Shown: positions 35,233-44,002, counted from the stretch's first letter. The stretch: DNA of 64,000 nucleotides from Accumulibacter sp. (GCF_036625195.1 NZ_JAZKUG010000001.1:3534001-3598000); one strand, 5' to 3'. Made by a program: numbers and translations. Notes: generated from the sequence alone by a model not told the origin.

Positions 35233-35361
35233 GAGGGGGATAATGCAACATCCTGTCGCCCCCACCGGGCGCTTTCCGCGGCAGCGGACGACGGCGGCTC
35301 CGGCGCAGCGTCAAGCGCCGGGAGCGGAGAAAGCTTTCCACCCGCATGACGGAGCATGAGC

Positions 35362-35814
35362 ATGAAGACGAAACCGTATCGCACGCGGATTGGCGGCATC
35401 CTGATCGCCGCCCTGTTGCCCTTCCAGGTCGCCCAGGCGCAGCTTGGCGACGTCCTCAAACAGGGGCAGCAGAGCGGCCTGCCCGGCGGCATCGGCGGCG
35501 TCGGCGGGCTGGGCAGCCTGTTGCCCGGGCAGTCGCTGACTTCGGGGAGCATCGGCAACGTTGCCGGGCTTCTCGAGTTCTGCATCCGCAACAATTACCT
35601 CGGTGGCAAGACGGCGGCTTCGGTCAAGGACTCGCTGGTCGGCAAGCTCCCCGGCCGGTCGCCACGGGCCGACCCGGGCTACGACAGCGGCAGTCGGGGC
35701 ATTCTCGACGGCAGCGATGGCGGCCAGCTCGATCTCGCCGGTGGCGGCTTCAAGAAGCAGGTGACGAAGCAGATCTGCGACCAGATCCTGGCCCAGGGCA
35801 AGTCGCTGCTGTGA
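35362..35814 (+). CDS. DUF2501 family secreted protein
   Basis: This 150-residue protein starts with a Sec signal peptide (TKPYRTRIGGILIAALLPFQ, cleavage probably after VAQA). Start 35362 is preceded by GGAG at a good distance; ATG at 35356 is an alternative. The mature part matches DUF2501 (YjjA-like): LLEFCIRNNYLGGKTA, SVKDSLVGKL, a PGYDSGSRGIL segment and a C-terminal KKQVTKQICDQILAQGKSLL. Two cysteines (in the EFCIRNN and QICDQIL segments) are conserved-looking. It is an envelope protein of unknown role that occurs widely outside eCIS loci, so its presence between cargo genes is odd. Confidence 0.85.
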   Translation: MKTKPYRTRIGGILIAALLPFQVAQAQLGDVLKQGQQSGLPGGIGGVGGLGSLLPGQSLTSGSIGNVAGLLEFCIRNNYLGGKTAASVKDSLVGKLPGRSPRADPGYDSGSRGILDGSDGGQLDLAGGGFKKQVTKQICDQILAQGKSLL

Positions 35815-35834
35815 ATCACAGGATCGGCCGTCGC

Positions 35835-35895
35835 TGTGGACAACCCGTGGCCGATCGCAGCTTGTCCCCAGCGACTGCGGACAAGCTGTGGGCAA
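35835..35895. promoter_or_regulatory. Cluster of three DnaA-box-like 9-mers (tentative)
   Basis: Within 61 bases three nonamers resemble the DnaA box. TGTGGACAA at 35835-35843 is the reverse complement of TTGTCCACA, one mismatch from the TTATCCACA consensus. TTGTCCCCA lies at 35862-35870 and TGTGGGCAA at 35887-35895, both one further change away. They lie in the 273-base gap between the DUF2501 gene and the third DUF4157 gene. There is no dnaA, dnaN or AT-rich unwinding region nearby, so this is not a chromosome origin by itself. Chance occurrence in GC-rich DNA is possible. Confidence 0.3.
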
Positions 35896-36087
35896 GGCCT
35901 GTGCAGGCGGTGGAAAACCGCCGTGAAGCGCCTGTCGGCAAGGGATTCCAGCGGCCGCTGAAAATTTGGGCGATGCCGGCGGGGCCGCGCGATGCACCGA
36001 CAGCCGCAGGACGCCGGCGACATCGGCGCCCGGGGTGCTGCGGGAAGAGCGGCGACGGCGCCGCCAATTGGTGAGCGAGGAGGCGTC

Positions 36088-37908
36088 ATGACTTTCAAGT
36101 CGCGAGCCCGTGCAGCGGCGGGCGTTGGGGCGGCCATCGGCGATGCCGCTGGCGGTGGCCGGGCACGCAGCGGCATACCCCGTTTCCTTGCCGGAGCGCG
36201 GAGTACGGCGGCCGGACCGGGCGCCCCGCAGACGGCGGCAGCGGCGGCAGGAAGCGCTGTTCCCGCCTTCCTGCCGCAAGCGCGACCGGCGGCGACGACG
36301 CCGCTCGCGGCGCCGGGTGACCACCACGAGCTCGAGGCGGAGCAAGCGGCGCGGCAGATCGTCGCCGCGACCAGCGGCGAGCCAGCGGCGGCAGGCGCCG
36401 CGCCGCGCCGCGGCGCCTCGCCTGCGGCACCGGCACAGGGACCGGCAGCGCTGCTCGGCCGCCAGGGGCGAGCGCTCGACGGTGCGACGCGGAGCTTCAT
36501 GGAGCAGCGCTTCGGCACCGACTTCGGTCATGTGCGGGTGCATACCGACGCGCAGGCGGCACGGCTGAATCGCGACCTGCACGCCAATGCCTTCACCCAC
36601 GGCAGCGACATCTTCTATGGTGCGGGCCGCAGCCCGGGGCGTGACCAGCTGACCGCCCACGAGCTGGCACACGTCGTCCAGCAGTCGGGCGGTTCGCCCG
36701 ACGGCAGCGCGATCCCGCTGAGCGCGCGCGGCGGCCCGGCGCCGATCCAGTGCAGCTTTGCCGGCACCTACATGATCCCCGGCAGCGCCAGCCTGTTCGA
36801 GATCGACCTGCAGACGCGCGAGGGTGCGCTCGCCGCCTCGCCGACCAAGAGCGGACTCGACGGCTACCTGCGCTTCGTCCCGGGAATCGGCGAGCCCAAC
36901 TCGAGCGTCATCGGCATCTGGCAGGTCAACAGCACGATCGATGCCAGCGGCGCCGACGTCAATGCGGCGTCGATGCCGGCGGCGCAGGCGCCGCGCGGCG
37001 CGCTCGGCGATCCGGGACTGCGCACCGAGGCCGATCCGCTGCGCGGCATCGAGGGCGGCTTCAAGACCGACGTGCTGCATCGGCCGAATGCCGCCAGTCC
37101 GGGGGTGCCGGCGGGGTCGGCACTGTCGCCGCGCTATCCCTGGGGGGCGGCGGCGCCGGGAACGGTCGGCTTCGGCGGCACGACGCAGCAGCCGGCGTCG
37201 CGTGGTGGCGGCATCGGCGCGAATCCGCTCGGGCAGGTGCCGGGCTACAAGCGCTCGGATGATCCGGCCGACATCCGCACGGCGTCGCTGTACGATTTTC
37301 CCGGCACCAGCAGCCCGACCGACGTCATCACCTGGACCTTCGAGAGCGCGGCCATCGGCGAAGACACGATGCTGACCTACGGCGCGGTCAACTGGGGCTT
37401 CACGGTCGATGCCGGGCACGTCACGAACGAGCACCTGCACGTCGATGCCGGGACTTCGGCAACTTTCGCCGAAGCGCTCGAGCGCCATCGCGACTTCTAC
37501 GTGCACGAGCCGGTGACCTTTTATTTCGATTTCAACGACGACTTCCTCAATGCCACAGAGGAGGCGAAGATCGACACCTTCCTGCCCTACCTGACGCGCA
37601 ACCCCGACGTCGAACTGGCGCTCGAGGGCTTCGCCGACCAGGTCGGCGGCGCTAGCCAGTACAACCGCGACCTGTCGCTGCGTCGCGCGCACGCGGTCGA
37701 GGCGGCGCTGCTGGCGAAGGGGATCGCCGCCGCGCGGATCAACGGCATCATCATCGGCCACGGCGCGTCGACGGCCGCCACCAGTGACGCCGGTACCGGC
37801 GACGAGGGCGGCGACGCCGCGGTCGGCGCCGACCAGAGTCGCGAGGCCAACCGCTGGGCCAATCGGCGCGTGATCCTGACTTTCAGCCATGTCGCCGCGG
37901 CCCCCTGA
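36088..37908 (+). CDS. DUF4157-OmpA-like protein (third eCIS core-domain protein)
   Basis: This 606-residue protein starts at an ATG after GCGAGGAGGCG. The DUF4157 domain lies at residues of about 130-200: LDGATRSFMEQRFGTDFGHV, NANAFTHGSDIFYG-type segment and the zinc motif in HELAHVVQQ (H191-H195). A middle domain (about 220-460) contains AGTYMIPGSASLFEIDLQTR and a Gly/Pro-rich stretch that I do not recognise. The C-terminus (about 475-605) is OmpA-like: VTFYFDFNDDFLNATEEAKI, LALEGFADQVGGASQYNRDL, LRRAHAVEAALLAKGI and REANRWANRRVILTF. The LDGATRSFMEQRFG start matches LDGATRAFFEPRFA in the metzincin-like chimera, so the two share a common core. Likely cargo or cargo adaptor of the particle. 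Confidence 0.83.
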   Translation: MTFKSRARAAAGVGAAIGDAAGGGRARSGIPRFLAGARSTAAGPGAPQTAAAAAGSAVPAFLPQARPAATTPLAAPGDHHELEAEQAARQIVAATSGEPAAAGAAPRRGASPAAPAQGPAALLGRQGRALDGATRSFMEQRFGTDFGHVRVHTDAQAARLNRDLHANAFTHGSDIFYGAGRSPGRDQLTAHELAHVVQQSGGSPDGSAIPLSARGGPAPIQCSFAGTYMIPGSASLFEIDLQTREGALAASPTKSGLDGYLRFVPGIGEPNSSVIGIWQVNSTIDASGADVNAASMPAAQAPRGALGDPGLRTEADPLRGIEGGFKTDVLHRPNAASPGVPAGSALSPRYPWGAAAPGTVGFGGTTQQPASRGGGIGANPLGQVPGYKRSDDPADIRTASLYDFPGTSSPTDVITWTFESAAIGEDTMLTYGAVNWGFTVDAGHVTNEHLHVDAGTSATFAEALERHRDFYVHEPVTFYFDFNDDFLNATEEAKIDTFLPYLTRNPDVELALEGFADQVGGASQYNRDLSLRRAHAVEAALLAKGIAAARINGIIIGHGASTAATSDAGTGDEGGDAAVGADQSREANRWANRRVILTFSHVAAAP

Positions 37909-38509
37909 CGGGCGCAGCGCGGGCGAACTGGTCGCCGCCCTGGCGGCGGACCACTTCAACGAACGGGCGCTGGCGCTCGCCGAACTGGTACGCCGCGGCC
38001 GGGCGAGCACCGCTGCGCTGCTCGCCGCAGTGCCGCGGGCGGGCGGCGAGTTGCGTGCCCGCATCGTCCAGGGGCTGGCCGAGATCGCCGACCCCGCCGC
38101 TGCCGAGGTGTTCGTGGAACTGCTCGGCGATGCCGACGAAGAGGTGCGCGCGCGCGCTGCGCAGGGGCTCGCCCGCATCGGCGACGCACGCGCCGTCGAT
38201 GCGCTGCTGCAGACCATCGACGACTATCCGGACATCCTGCGCGAGCCCGACACGCTCGCCACCGACGCTCTGACCGATCTCGGACCGGCGGTCCTGCCGC
38301 GCGTCGTGCCCTTGCTCAAGGCCCGCGGACTGATGACCCGGTCGCGTGCCTTCCTCATCCTGCGCCGGATTTTCCCCCGGCTGGCTGGCGGCAGCGACTG
38401 GCAGTCGCTGTGGGTCGAGTTCGGGCGCTACCTGCCTGCTGCCGAACAGCCGCAGCGCGACGCGGCGGCGGATCGGTGGATCGACTGGGTTGGCCGGCAG
38501 GGCCGCTGA
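37889..38509 (+). CDS. HEAT-repeat protein
   Basis: This 206-residue helical protein has at least three HEAT units: AGGELRARIVQGLAEIADPA, AEVFVELLGDADEEVRARAA, then QGLARIGDARAVDALLQTID. The first DEEVRARAAQGLARIGD block is a textbook HEAT pattern. The C-terminus (LFRRIFPRLA-like helix and DWQSLWVEFGRYLP) is less regular. The gene overlaps the preceding DUF4157-OmpA gene by 20 bases, so it is co-translated and could be an adaptor or scaffold for that protein. It is the last gene of the eCIS block on the + strand. Confidence 0.8.
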   Translation: MSPRPPDGRSAGELVAALAADHFNERALALAELVRRGRASTAALLAAVPRAGGELRARIVQGLAEIADPAAAEVFVELLGDADEEVRARAAQGLARIGDARAVDALLQTIDDYPDILREPDTLATDALTDLGPAVLPRVVPLLKARGLMTRSRAFLILRRIFPRLAGGSDWQSLWVEFGRYLPAAEQPQRDAAADRWIDWVGRQGR

Positions 38510-38698
38510 GCCGCACGGCAATCCGCCGACGACGCTGCGGGCACAGGCCTCAACTGTATGTAGCGGCCGCGGTTACCAACTGTGATGGTGAGCGTGTGCG
38601 ACCCTGAGCCATGATGCCCCGTGGCACCGGTCGCCGCAGGGTCCGATGAGCCCCGGCGGACCGCCCCGCGGACCGCAACACGGATTCCGGACACCGCG

Positions 38699-38726
38699 GA
38701 ATAAGCTCATGAACAAAGATTCCTTC
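38699..38726 (+). promoter_or_regulatory. Conserved upstream element of sbp copy 1 (candidate CysB operator)
   Basis: A 28-base element, starting GAATAAGCT and continuing with CAAAGATTC and TTC, lies 83 bases before the sbp start. The same element (24 of 28 bases identical) lies 84 bases before the second sbp at 50482-50509. It is AT-rich in a 68% GC region. CysB (encoded at 54575) is the obvious candidate ligand, but the assignment is inference. Confidence 0.5.
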
Positions 38727-38781
38727 ACGGGAGCATGCCGGCTCCGTAGACTGCGGGCCCGCCCATCGCAATGGAATCCCG

Positions 38782-39789
38782 ATGAAATTCAGATGTCTCC
38801 TGGCCGGCCTGTTGGCTGCTGCCCTGCTGGTTGGCCACGCGCTCGCGGCCGACGTCTCCCTGTTGAACGTGTCGTACGATCCGACGCGCGAGTTCTACAA
38901 GGAGTTCGACGACGCGTTTGCCAGGCACTGGAAGGCGAAGACCGGCTCTGCCATCACCGTCAGGCAGTCGCACGGCGGTTCCGGCAAGCAGGCCCGCGGC
39001 GTGATCGACGGCCTGCAGGCCGATGTCGTGACGTTGGCCCTCGCCTACGACATCGATGCCATCGCCGACGCGGGGCTGATACCGAAGGAGTGGCAGAAGC
39101 GTCTGCCACACAACTCCTCGCCCTACACCTCGACGATCGTCTTTCTGGTGCGCAAGGGCAATCCCAAGGGAATCAAGGACTGGAGCGACCTGGTGAAACC
39201 GGGCGTCGCGATCGTCACGCCGAACCCGAAGACCTCGGGTGGTGCGCGCTGGAACTACCTGGCAGCGTGGGCGTTCGCAGTCGAGCAGCCGGGCGGCAAC
39301 GAGGACAAGGCCAGGGACTTCGTCGGCCAGCTCTATCGCAATGTGAAGGTGCTCGACTCCGGTGCGCGCGGCTCGACGACGACCTTCGTCGAACGCGGCA
39401 TCGGCGACGTGCTGCTCGCCTGGGAGAACGAAGCCCATCTGTCGCTCAGGGAGGCCGGGGCGGACAAGCTGGAGATCGTCACGCCTTCTCTGTCGATCCT
39501 CGCCGAGCCGCCGGTGACAATCGTGGACAAGGTGGTCGACAAGCGTGGCACGCGCCAGGTGGCGCAGGCTTATCTCGAGTACCTCTATTCACCGGAAGGG
39601 CAGGAGCTGGCCGCCAGGCACTTCTACCGCCCGACGGATGCGCAGGTCGCCGCGAAGTACGCGAAGCAGTTCGTCAGGACCCGGCTGATCACCGTTGACA
39701 AGGTCTTCGGCGGCTGGCGCAACGCGCAGAAGCTCCACTTCTCCGACGGCGGCATCTTCGACCAGATCTTCGTGCCCGGCAAGCGCTGA
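38782..39789 (+). CDS. sbp: Periplasmic sulfate-binding protein, copy 1
   Basis: This 335-residue protein is the substrate-binding part of the CysTWA sulfate/thiosulfate ABC importer. It has a Sec signal peptide (KFRCLLAGLLAAALLVGHAL, cleavage after ALA) and then the Sbp signature: DVSLLNVSYDPTREFYKEF, a QSHGGSGKQARGVIDGL ligand loop, DVVTLALAYDIDAIAD, NPKTSGGARWNYLAAWAF and the PEGQELAARHFYRP end. Length is normal. The second copy at 50566 is nearly the same protein. This copy is not next to the permease genes but is followed by a cystathionine-family gene, and both are probably in the cysteine regulon. Confidence 0.95.
   Translation: MKFRCLLAGLLAAALLVGHALAADVSLLNVSYDPTREFYKEFDDAFARHWKAKTGSAITVRQSHGGSGKQARGVIDGLQADVVTLALAYDIDAIADAGLIPKEWQKRLPHNSSPYTSTIVFLVRKGNPKGIKDWSDLVKPGVAIVTPNPKTSGGARWNYLAAWAFAVEQPGGNEDKARDFVGQLYRNVKVLDSGARGSTTTFVERGIGDVLLAWENEAHLSLREAGADKLEIVTPSLSILAEPPVTIVDKVVDKRGTRQVAQAYLEYLYSPEGQELAARHFYRPTDAQVAAKYAKQFVRTRLITVDKVFGGWRNAQKLHFSDGGIFDQIFVPGKR
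39043..39309 (+). repeat. Near-identical block shared with sbp copy 2 (copy 1 side)
   Basis: Bases 39043-39309 match 50827-51093 with about four substitutions and no gaps (constant offset 11784). Further on, 39331-39433 matches 51115-51217 exactly as far as I can align by eye. The first 260 bases of the two genes are much less similar. Patchy identity of this kind points to gene conversion between the copies. Confidence 0.85.
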
Positions 39790-39850
39790 TGCGCTTCCTT
39801 GGCTGGCTCGCCCGTGTCGACCTGATCCACCATCGGCAAAGGAACTCTGC

Positions 39851-41056
39851 ATGACCAAGCTGGACCGCAACGATGATTTCCGACCCGCTTTCGCGACCCG
39901 TACCGTCCATGCCGGACAGAGTCCCGACCCCTCCACCGGTGCGATCATGCCCCCGATCTATGCCAATTCGACCTACGTCCAGGAAAGTCCGGGGGTGCAC
40001 AAAGGGCTCGACTATGGTCGCTCGCACAACCCCACGCGCTGGGCGCTGGAGCGCTGCCTGACTGACCTCGAGGGTGGCGGCGCGGCCTTTGCCTTCGCTT
40101 CGGGATTGGCGGCCATCGCCACCGTTCTCGAACTGCTCGATCACGGGGCACACGTCATTGCCGGCGACGATCTGTACGGCGGCACCTATCGCCTGCTGGA
40201 AGCAGTGCGTGCGCGCAGCGCCGGGCTCACATGCAGCTTTGTCGACCTCTCGGATCCGGCAGCCCTCGCCGCGGCGATCCGGCCCGAGAGTCGCATGCTG
40301 CTGGTGGAGACACCGACCAATCCGCTGCTGCGCCTGGTCGATCTGCGGGCTCTGGCCATCCTTGCCCGTCAGCATGGGCTGCTGGCGGTGGCCGACAACA
40401 CGCTGGCCAGCCCGTGGATACAGCGCCCGCTGGAACTCGGCTTCGACCTCGTCGTCCATTCGAGTACCAAGTACATCAACGGCCACTCCGACGTCATCGG
40501 TGGCGTTGCCGTCGTCAGCAGCGACGAGCGCAACGCCGGGCATCTCGAACGTCTCCGCTTCCTGCACAACGCCGTCGGCGCCATCGCTGGCCCTTTCGAC
40601 AGCTACCTGACTCTGCGCGGCGTCAAGACGCTCGATTTGCGCATGCAACGACACTGCGACAATGCGCAGGATCTGGCTGCCTGGCTGGAGCGTCAGCCGC
40701 AGGTGCGACGCGTCGGCTACCCCGGCCTCGCGTCGCACCCGCAGCATGCGCTGGCGCGACGGCAGATGCGTGCTTTCGGCGGCATGATCGCGGTCGAGCT
40801 GGCGACCGATCTCGCCGGTACGAAGCGCTTCCTGCAGGGTTGCGTATTGTTCACTCTGGCTGAGAGCCTGGGTGGTGTCGAGAGTCTCATCGAGCATCCG
40901 GCGATCATGACCCATGCCACGATCCCGCCGGAACAGCGCCGCCGTCTCGGGATTGGCGATTCGCTGCTGCGCCTGTCGGTCGGCATCGAGGATGTCGAAG
41001 ATCTCCGACGGGATCTCGCTGGCGCGCTGACGCGCATCGCCCCGGGCTCGGTCTGA
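39851..41056 (+). CDS. Cystathionine gamma-synthase/gamma-lyase family PLP enzyme
   Basis: This 401-residue protein belongs to the Cys/Met-metabolism PLP-dependent family. Seen: TRTVHAGQSPDPSTGAIMPP near the start, YGRSHNPTRWALERCLTDLE, the AFASGLAAIATVLELLDHGA helix, TPTNPLLRLVDLRAL, and the PLP-lysine segment VVHSSTKYINGHSDVIGG followed by TLAESLGGVESLIEHPAIMT. Whether it acts as synthase, lyase or O-acyl-homoserine sulfhydrylase cannot be settled from sequence by eye. Neighbouring sulfur genes fit transsulfuration or homocysteine/cysteine interconversion. The ATG at 39851 gives the standard length; longer upstream frames overlap the end of sbp. It faces the desulfurase gene tail to tail. 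Confidence 0.9.
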   Translation: MTKLDRNDDFRPAFATRTVHAGQSPDPSTGAIMPPIYANSTYVQESPGVHKGLDYGRSHNPTRWALERCLTDLEGGGAAFAFASGLAAIATVLELLDHGAHVIAGDDLYGGTYRLLEAVRARSAGLTCSFVDLSDPAALAAAIRPESRMLLVETPTNPLLRLVDLRALAILARQHGLLAVADNTLASPWIQRPLELGFDLVVHSSTKYINGHSDVIGGVAVVSSDERNAGHLERLRFLHNAVGAIAGPFDSYLTLRGVKTLDLRMQRHCDNAQDLAAWLERQPQVRRVGYPGLASHPQHALARRQMRAFGGMIAVELATDLAGTKRFLQGCVLFTLAESLGGVESLIEHPAIMTHATIPPEQRRRLGIGDSLLRLSVGIEDVEDLRRDLAGALTRIAPGSV

Positions 41057-41265
41057 GGAGGCCCACGCGGAGCGCTGCAACTTCCGGCTGACGCCAGGCT
41101 CGGCTCAGGGAACCCGAGTCAGCGCAGCAGCCTGCGCCGGCGGCAGTGCCCCGCCAGCGTGCAGCGCCCGTTACTCCCTGTTCGCCGATCCTCTCGATGA
41201 CCCTCGTCGTTCGCTCCATCGTGCCTTGCATCGGGACCAGCTCGCGACGATTCCTGCACGACCGC

Positions 41266-43083
41266 TCAGGTGACGGCTCTGCCGCGCCCACTGGCCAGGC
41301 GTTGCAGAACCGACACCAGCAGGTCCACTTCGGCACAGGTGTTGTAGAACGCCAGTGACGGGCGCACCGTCGCTTCGACACCAAAGCGGCGCAGAATCGG
41401 TTGAGCGCAATGATGGCCTGCGCGCACGGCAATGCCCTCCTCGTTGAGTGCCGCCCCGACTTCCTCCGGGCGGTACCCGGCAAGGACGAAGGACAGCACA
41501 CTGGCCTTGTCGTCCGCCGTGCCGATCAGCCGAATGCCGGGGATCGGCTTGACCCGCTGCGTCGCGTAAGCGAGCAGCTCACGCTCGTAACGTGCGATGT
41601 TCTCGATCCCGATCCTCTCGACATAGTCGACGGCTGCGCCGAGACCGACTGCATCGGCGATGTTGCCCGTGCCGGCCTCGAAGCGCGCCGGCACCCCCTG
41701 GTAGAGCGTGCGCTCGAAGCTGACGTCGGCGATCATGTTGCCGCCACCTTGCCAGGGCGGCATGCCTTCGAGAAGGTCGCGCTTGCCGTACACGACGCCG
41801 ATGCCGGTCGGCGCAAAGACCTTGTGGCCGGAGAAGACGAAGAAATCGGCATCGATCGTCTGCACATTGACGCGCATGTGGGAGACCGACTGGGCGCCGT
41901 CCACCAGCACCCGGGCGCCCGCGCGGTGGGCAAGTTCGACGATTTCGCGGACCGGCGTGACGGTGCCCAGGGCATTGGAGACCTGGCTGACTGCCACCAG
42001 CTTCGTGCGGTCGTTGAGCAGTCGCTGGTACTCTTCGAGCAGGATCTGGCCCTTGTCATCGACCGGGATCACCCGGATGTGGGCGCCGTTTTCCTTCGCC
42101 AGTTGTTGCCAGGGAACGATGTTGGCGTGGTGTTCGAGCAGCGAGACGACGATTTCGTCACCGGCAACGATGTTCTGCCTGCCCCAGCTCTTGGCCACCA
42201 GATTGATGGCTTCCGTGGCGCCGCGAACGAAGATGATCTCGTCGACGGAACCCGCGCCGAGGTAACGAGCCACCTTGCTGCGGGCGGCTTCGTAGGCGTC
42301 GGTGGAACGTGCCGCCAGTTCGTGGGCGGCACGGTGAATGTTGGAGTTTTCGTGCTGGTAGAACTGCACCAGCCGGTCGATGACCGCCTGCGGCTTCTGC
42401 GTCGTCGCTGCATTGTCGAACCAGACCAGCGGCTTGCCGTTGACGCGCTCGGCGAGGATCGGGAAGTCGCGGCGTACCGCCTGCACGTCGAAAGCGGGGA
42501 AACGTGTGGCATCGACCGGCGGCAGCGAAGCGGGCTGGTCGAGGAAGTAATAGCCGCTGCCACCGGGCGGTTGAGCCGGCACTGCCTCTGGCAGTGAGCG
42601 TTCGCCGGCGAGCTCGGCGAGTACCCGGCGCAGGGCGGCCTCACCCGGCAGTTCAAAGGGGTGGGCGACGACGTGATTCTCCGCCGTGGGCGCCTGGTGG
42701 GCTGACGACAGCGCCGCCGCTTCCCCGAGAAAGTAATACGGCGATCCCGGCACACCCGAGGGCGCGCTGATTGGTGCAGTCAGCGGCAAGGCGGCGGCAT
42801 GGGCCTCGGGTACGCCGAACTCGGGCGGAAGCGGGCCAGCCGCGGCCGGCGCCTGCGTGCCCGCGGGCACTCCGGCGCGCTGCAGTGCCGGCTCCGGCTC
42901 GCCGACGGCGAGGTCGTTGACTGCGGGTGCCGGTGACGACTGGCTTGCGCTTCCCGGCAATGCCCGGAAGAACTCCCCAGCGAGGCGGGCCAGAGCCGTC
43001 TCGTCGAGCAAGTCGCCGGCGGCCGCGAGGCTGAAGGGGAGGGCGCCAATCGGCGAATCAGCGGTAGGTGTGGGCATATTCAT
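41266..43083 (-). CDS. Family 2A encapsulin cargo: cysteine desulfurase with disordered N-terminal domain
   Basis: This 605-residue protein has a group II (SufS-like) cysteine desulfurase in its C-terminal two thirds. The PLP-binding lysine is in FFVFSGHKVFAPTG (about K421) and the persulfide cysteine in VRAGHHCAQP (C559). It takes sulfur from cysteine, giving alanine and a persulfide. The first about 195 residues are Ala/Pro-rich and probably disordered, with three short ordered motifs: LARLAGEFFRALPG (31-44) and two copies of a YYFL box (116-119 and 178-181). Long N-termini with such motifs are known from the cysteine desulfurase cargo of Family 2A encapsulins and direct packaging. Start 43083 overlaps the shell gene end by 26 bases; an in-frame ATG at 43077 is an alternative. 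Confidence 0.93.
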   Translation of the reverse strand: MNMPTPTADSPIGALPFSLAAAGDLLDETALARLAGEFFRALPGSASQSSPAPAVNDLAVGEPEPALQRAGVPAGTQAPAAAGPLPPEFGVPEAHAAALPLTAPISAPSGVPGSPYYFLGEAAALSSAHQAPTAENHVVAHPFELPGEAALRRVLAELAGERSLPEAVPAQPPGGSGYYFLDQPASLPPVDATRFPAFDVQAVRRDFPILAERVNGKPLVWFDNAATTQKPQAVIDRLVQFYQHENSNIHRAAHELAARSTDAYEAARSKVARYLGAGSVDEIIFVRGATEAINLVAKSWGRQNIVAGDEIVVSLLEHHANIVPWQQLAKENGAHIRVIPVDDKGQILLEEYQRLLNDRTKLVAVSQVSNALGTVTPVREIVELAHRAGARVLVDGAQSVSHMRVNVQTIDADFFVFSGHKVFAPTGIGVVYGKRDLLEGMPPWQGGGNMIADVSFERTLYQGVPARFEAGTGNIADAVGLGAAVDYVERIGIENIARYERELLAYATQRVKPIPGIRLIGTADDKASVLSFVLAGYRPEEVGAALNEEGIAVRAGHHCAQPILRRFGVEATVRPSLAFYNTCAEVDLLVSVLQRLASGRGRAVT

Positions 43084-43984
43084 GGTACCTGTCGATCTCC
43101 ACGTCATCGAGTACGGCGAGTGCGTCTTCCGCATGTACAGCCAGCGAGCAATAGAGCGAAATCAGGTACGAGGCGATGGCATTGCGGTCGATGCCCATGA
43201 AGCGTACCGACAGGCCGGGACTCTGCTCGCCCGGCAGGCCCGGCTGATAGAGGCCGACGACCCCCTGCCGCCTGTCGCCGACCCGCAGCAGCAGAACCTT
43301 GGTCTTTCCGTCATCGACCGGCACCTTGTCCGACGGGATCAGCGGGATGCCGCGCCAGGTCAGGAACTGCGAGCCGAAGAGCGAAACGGTCGGCGGCGGG
43401 ACGCCGCGGCGGGTGCACTCACGGCCAAAGGCGGCAATGGCGAGCGGGTGGGTGAGGAAGAAGGCAGGTTCCTTCCAGACCTTGGTCAGCAAGTCATCGA
43501 GGTCATCTGGCGTTGGCGCGCCGGTCAGTGTCGTGATGCGCTGACTGTCGGCGACGTTGGCCAGCAGACCATAGTCGTCGTTGTTGATCAGTTCGCGTTC
43601 CTGCCTCTCCTTGATCGTCTCGATCGTCAGGCGCAGTTGTTCCTTGATCTGGTCGTGCGGGCTGCTGTAGAGGTCGGAGATGCGGGTATGGACGTCGAGG
43701 ACGGTGGTGACCGCGCTGAGGAAGTACTCGCGTGGCGTCTCCTCGTAATCGACGAAGGTCTGCGGCAGTTCGGACTCGTCGCGCCGGGCACACGCGACCT
43801 GCACGTCGCGCGGGTTCCGGACCTGGTTCAGGCGATAGATGCCGGCCTCCACGGGCAGCCACTGCAGCAGATGCGTCAGCCAGCGCGGGGAAATGGTCGG
43901 CAGCTGTGCGACGGTCTTGGTGGCATTGGCGAGCTGCCGTGCGGCGGCATCACTCAGGGCGGCTTGGTGAGGACTATCTGCCAT
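43058..43984 (-). CDS. srpI: Family 2A encapsulin shell protein (SrpI-like)
   Basis: This 308-residue protein matches the Family 2A encapsulin shell, an HK97-fold protein that self-assembles into a protein compartment. Diagnostic stretches seen: LLQWLPVEAGIYRLNQV, LPQTFVDYEETPREYFLSAV, VLDVHTRISDLYSSPHDQIK, RQERELINNDDYGLL, TLTGAPTPDDLDDLLTKVWK, FLTHPLAIAAFGRECTRRGV and SLFGSQFLTWRGIPLIPSDK. There is no cyclic-nucleotide-binding insertion, so it is type 2A and not 2B. The ATG at 43984 has an AAGGAG site at ideal spacing; an upstream TTG is poorer. It overlaps the cargo gene, so shell and cargo are co-translated. Known members of this family package a cysteine desulfurase and have been shown to hold elemental sulfur. 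Confidence 0.95.
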   Translation of the reverse strand: MADSPHQAALSDAAARQLANATKTVAQLPTISPRWLTHLLQWLPVEAGIYRLNQVRNPRDVQVACARRDESELPQTFVDYEETPREYFLSAVTTVLDVHTRISDLYSSPHDQIKEQLRLTIETIKERQERELINNDDYGLLANVADSQRITTLTGAPTPDDLDDLLTKVWKEPAFFLTHPLAIAAFGRECTRRGVPPPTVSLFGSQFLTWRGIPLIPSDKVPVDDGKTKVLLLRVGDRRQGVVGLYQPGLPGEQSPGLSVRFMGIDRNAIASYLISLYCSLAVHAEDALAVLDDVEIDRYHEYAHTYR

Positions 43985-44002
43985 GGGGTACTCCTTGTGC
44001 AA

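Noticed and set aside
35298..35324. Hairpin CTCCGGCGC/GCGCCGGGAG upstream of the DUF2501 gene
   Set aside because: The stem has a bulge and no T-run follows, so a terminator call is not supported.
35835..35895. Replication origin
   Set aside because: Only three degenerate DnaA-like 9-mers, with no AT-rich unwinding region and no dnaA or dnaN genes nearby.
43058..43984. Family 2B encapsulin
   Set aside because: No cyclic-nucleotide-binding domain insertion is visible and the length is about 308 residues, as in type 2A.
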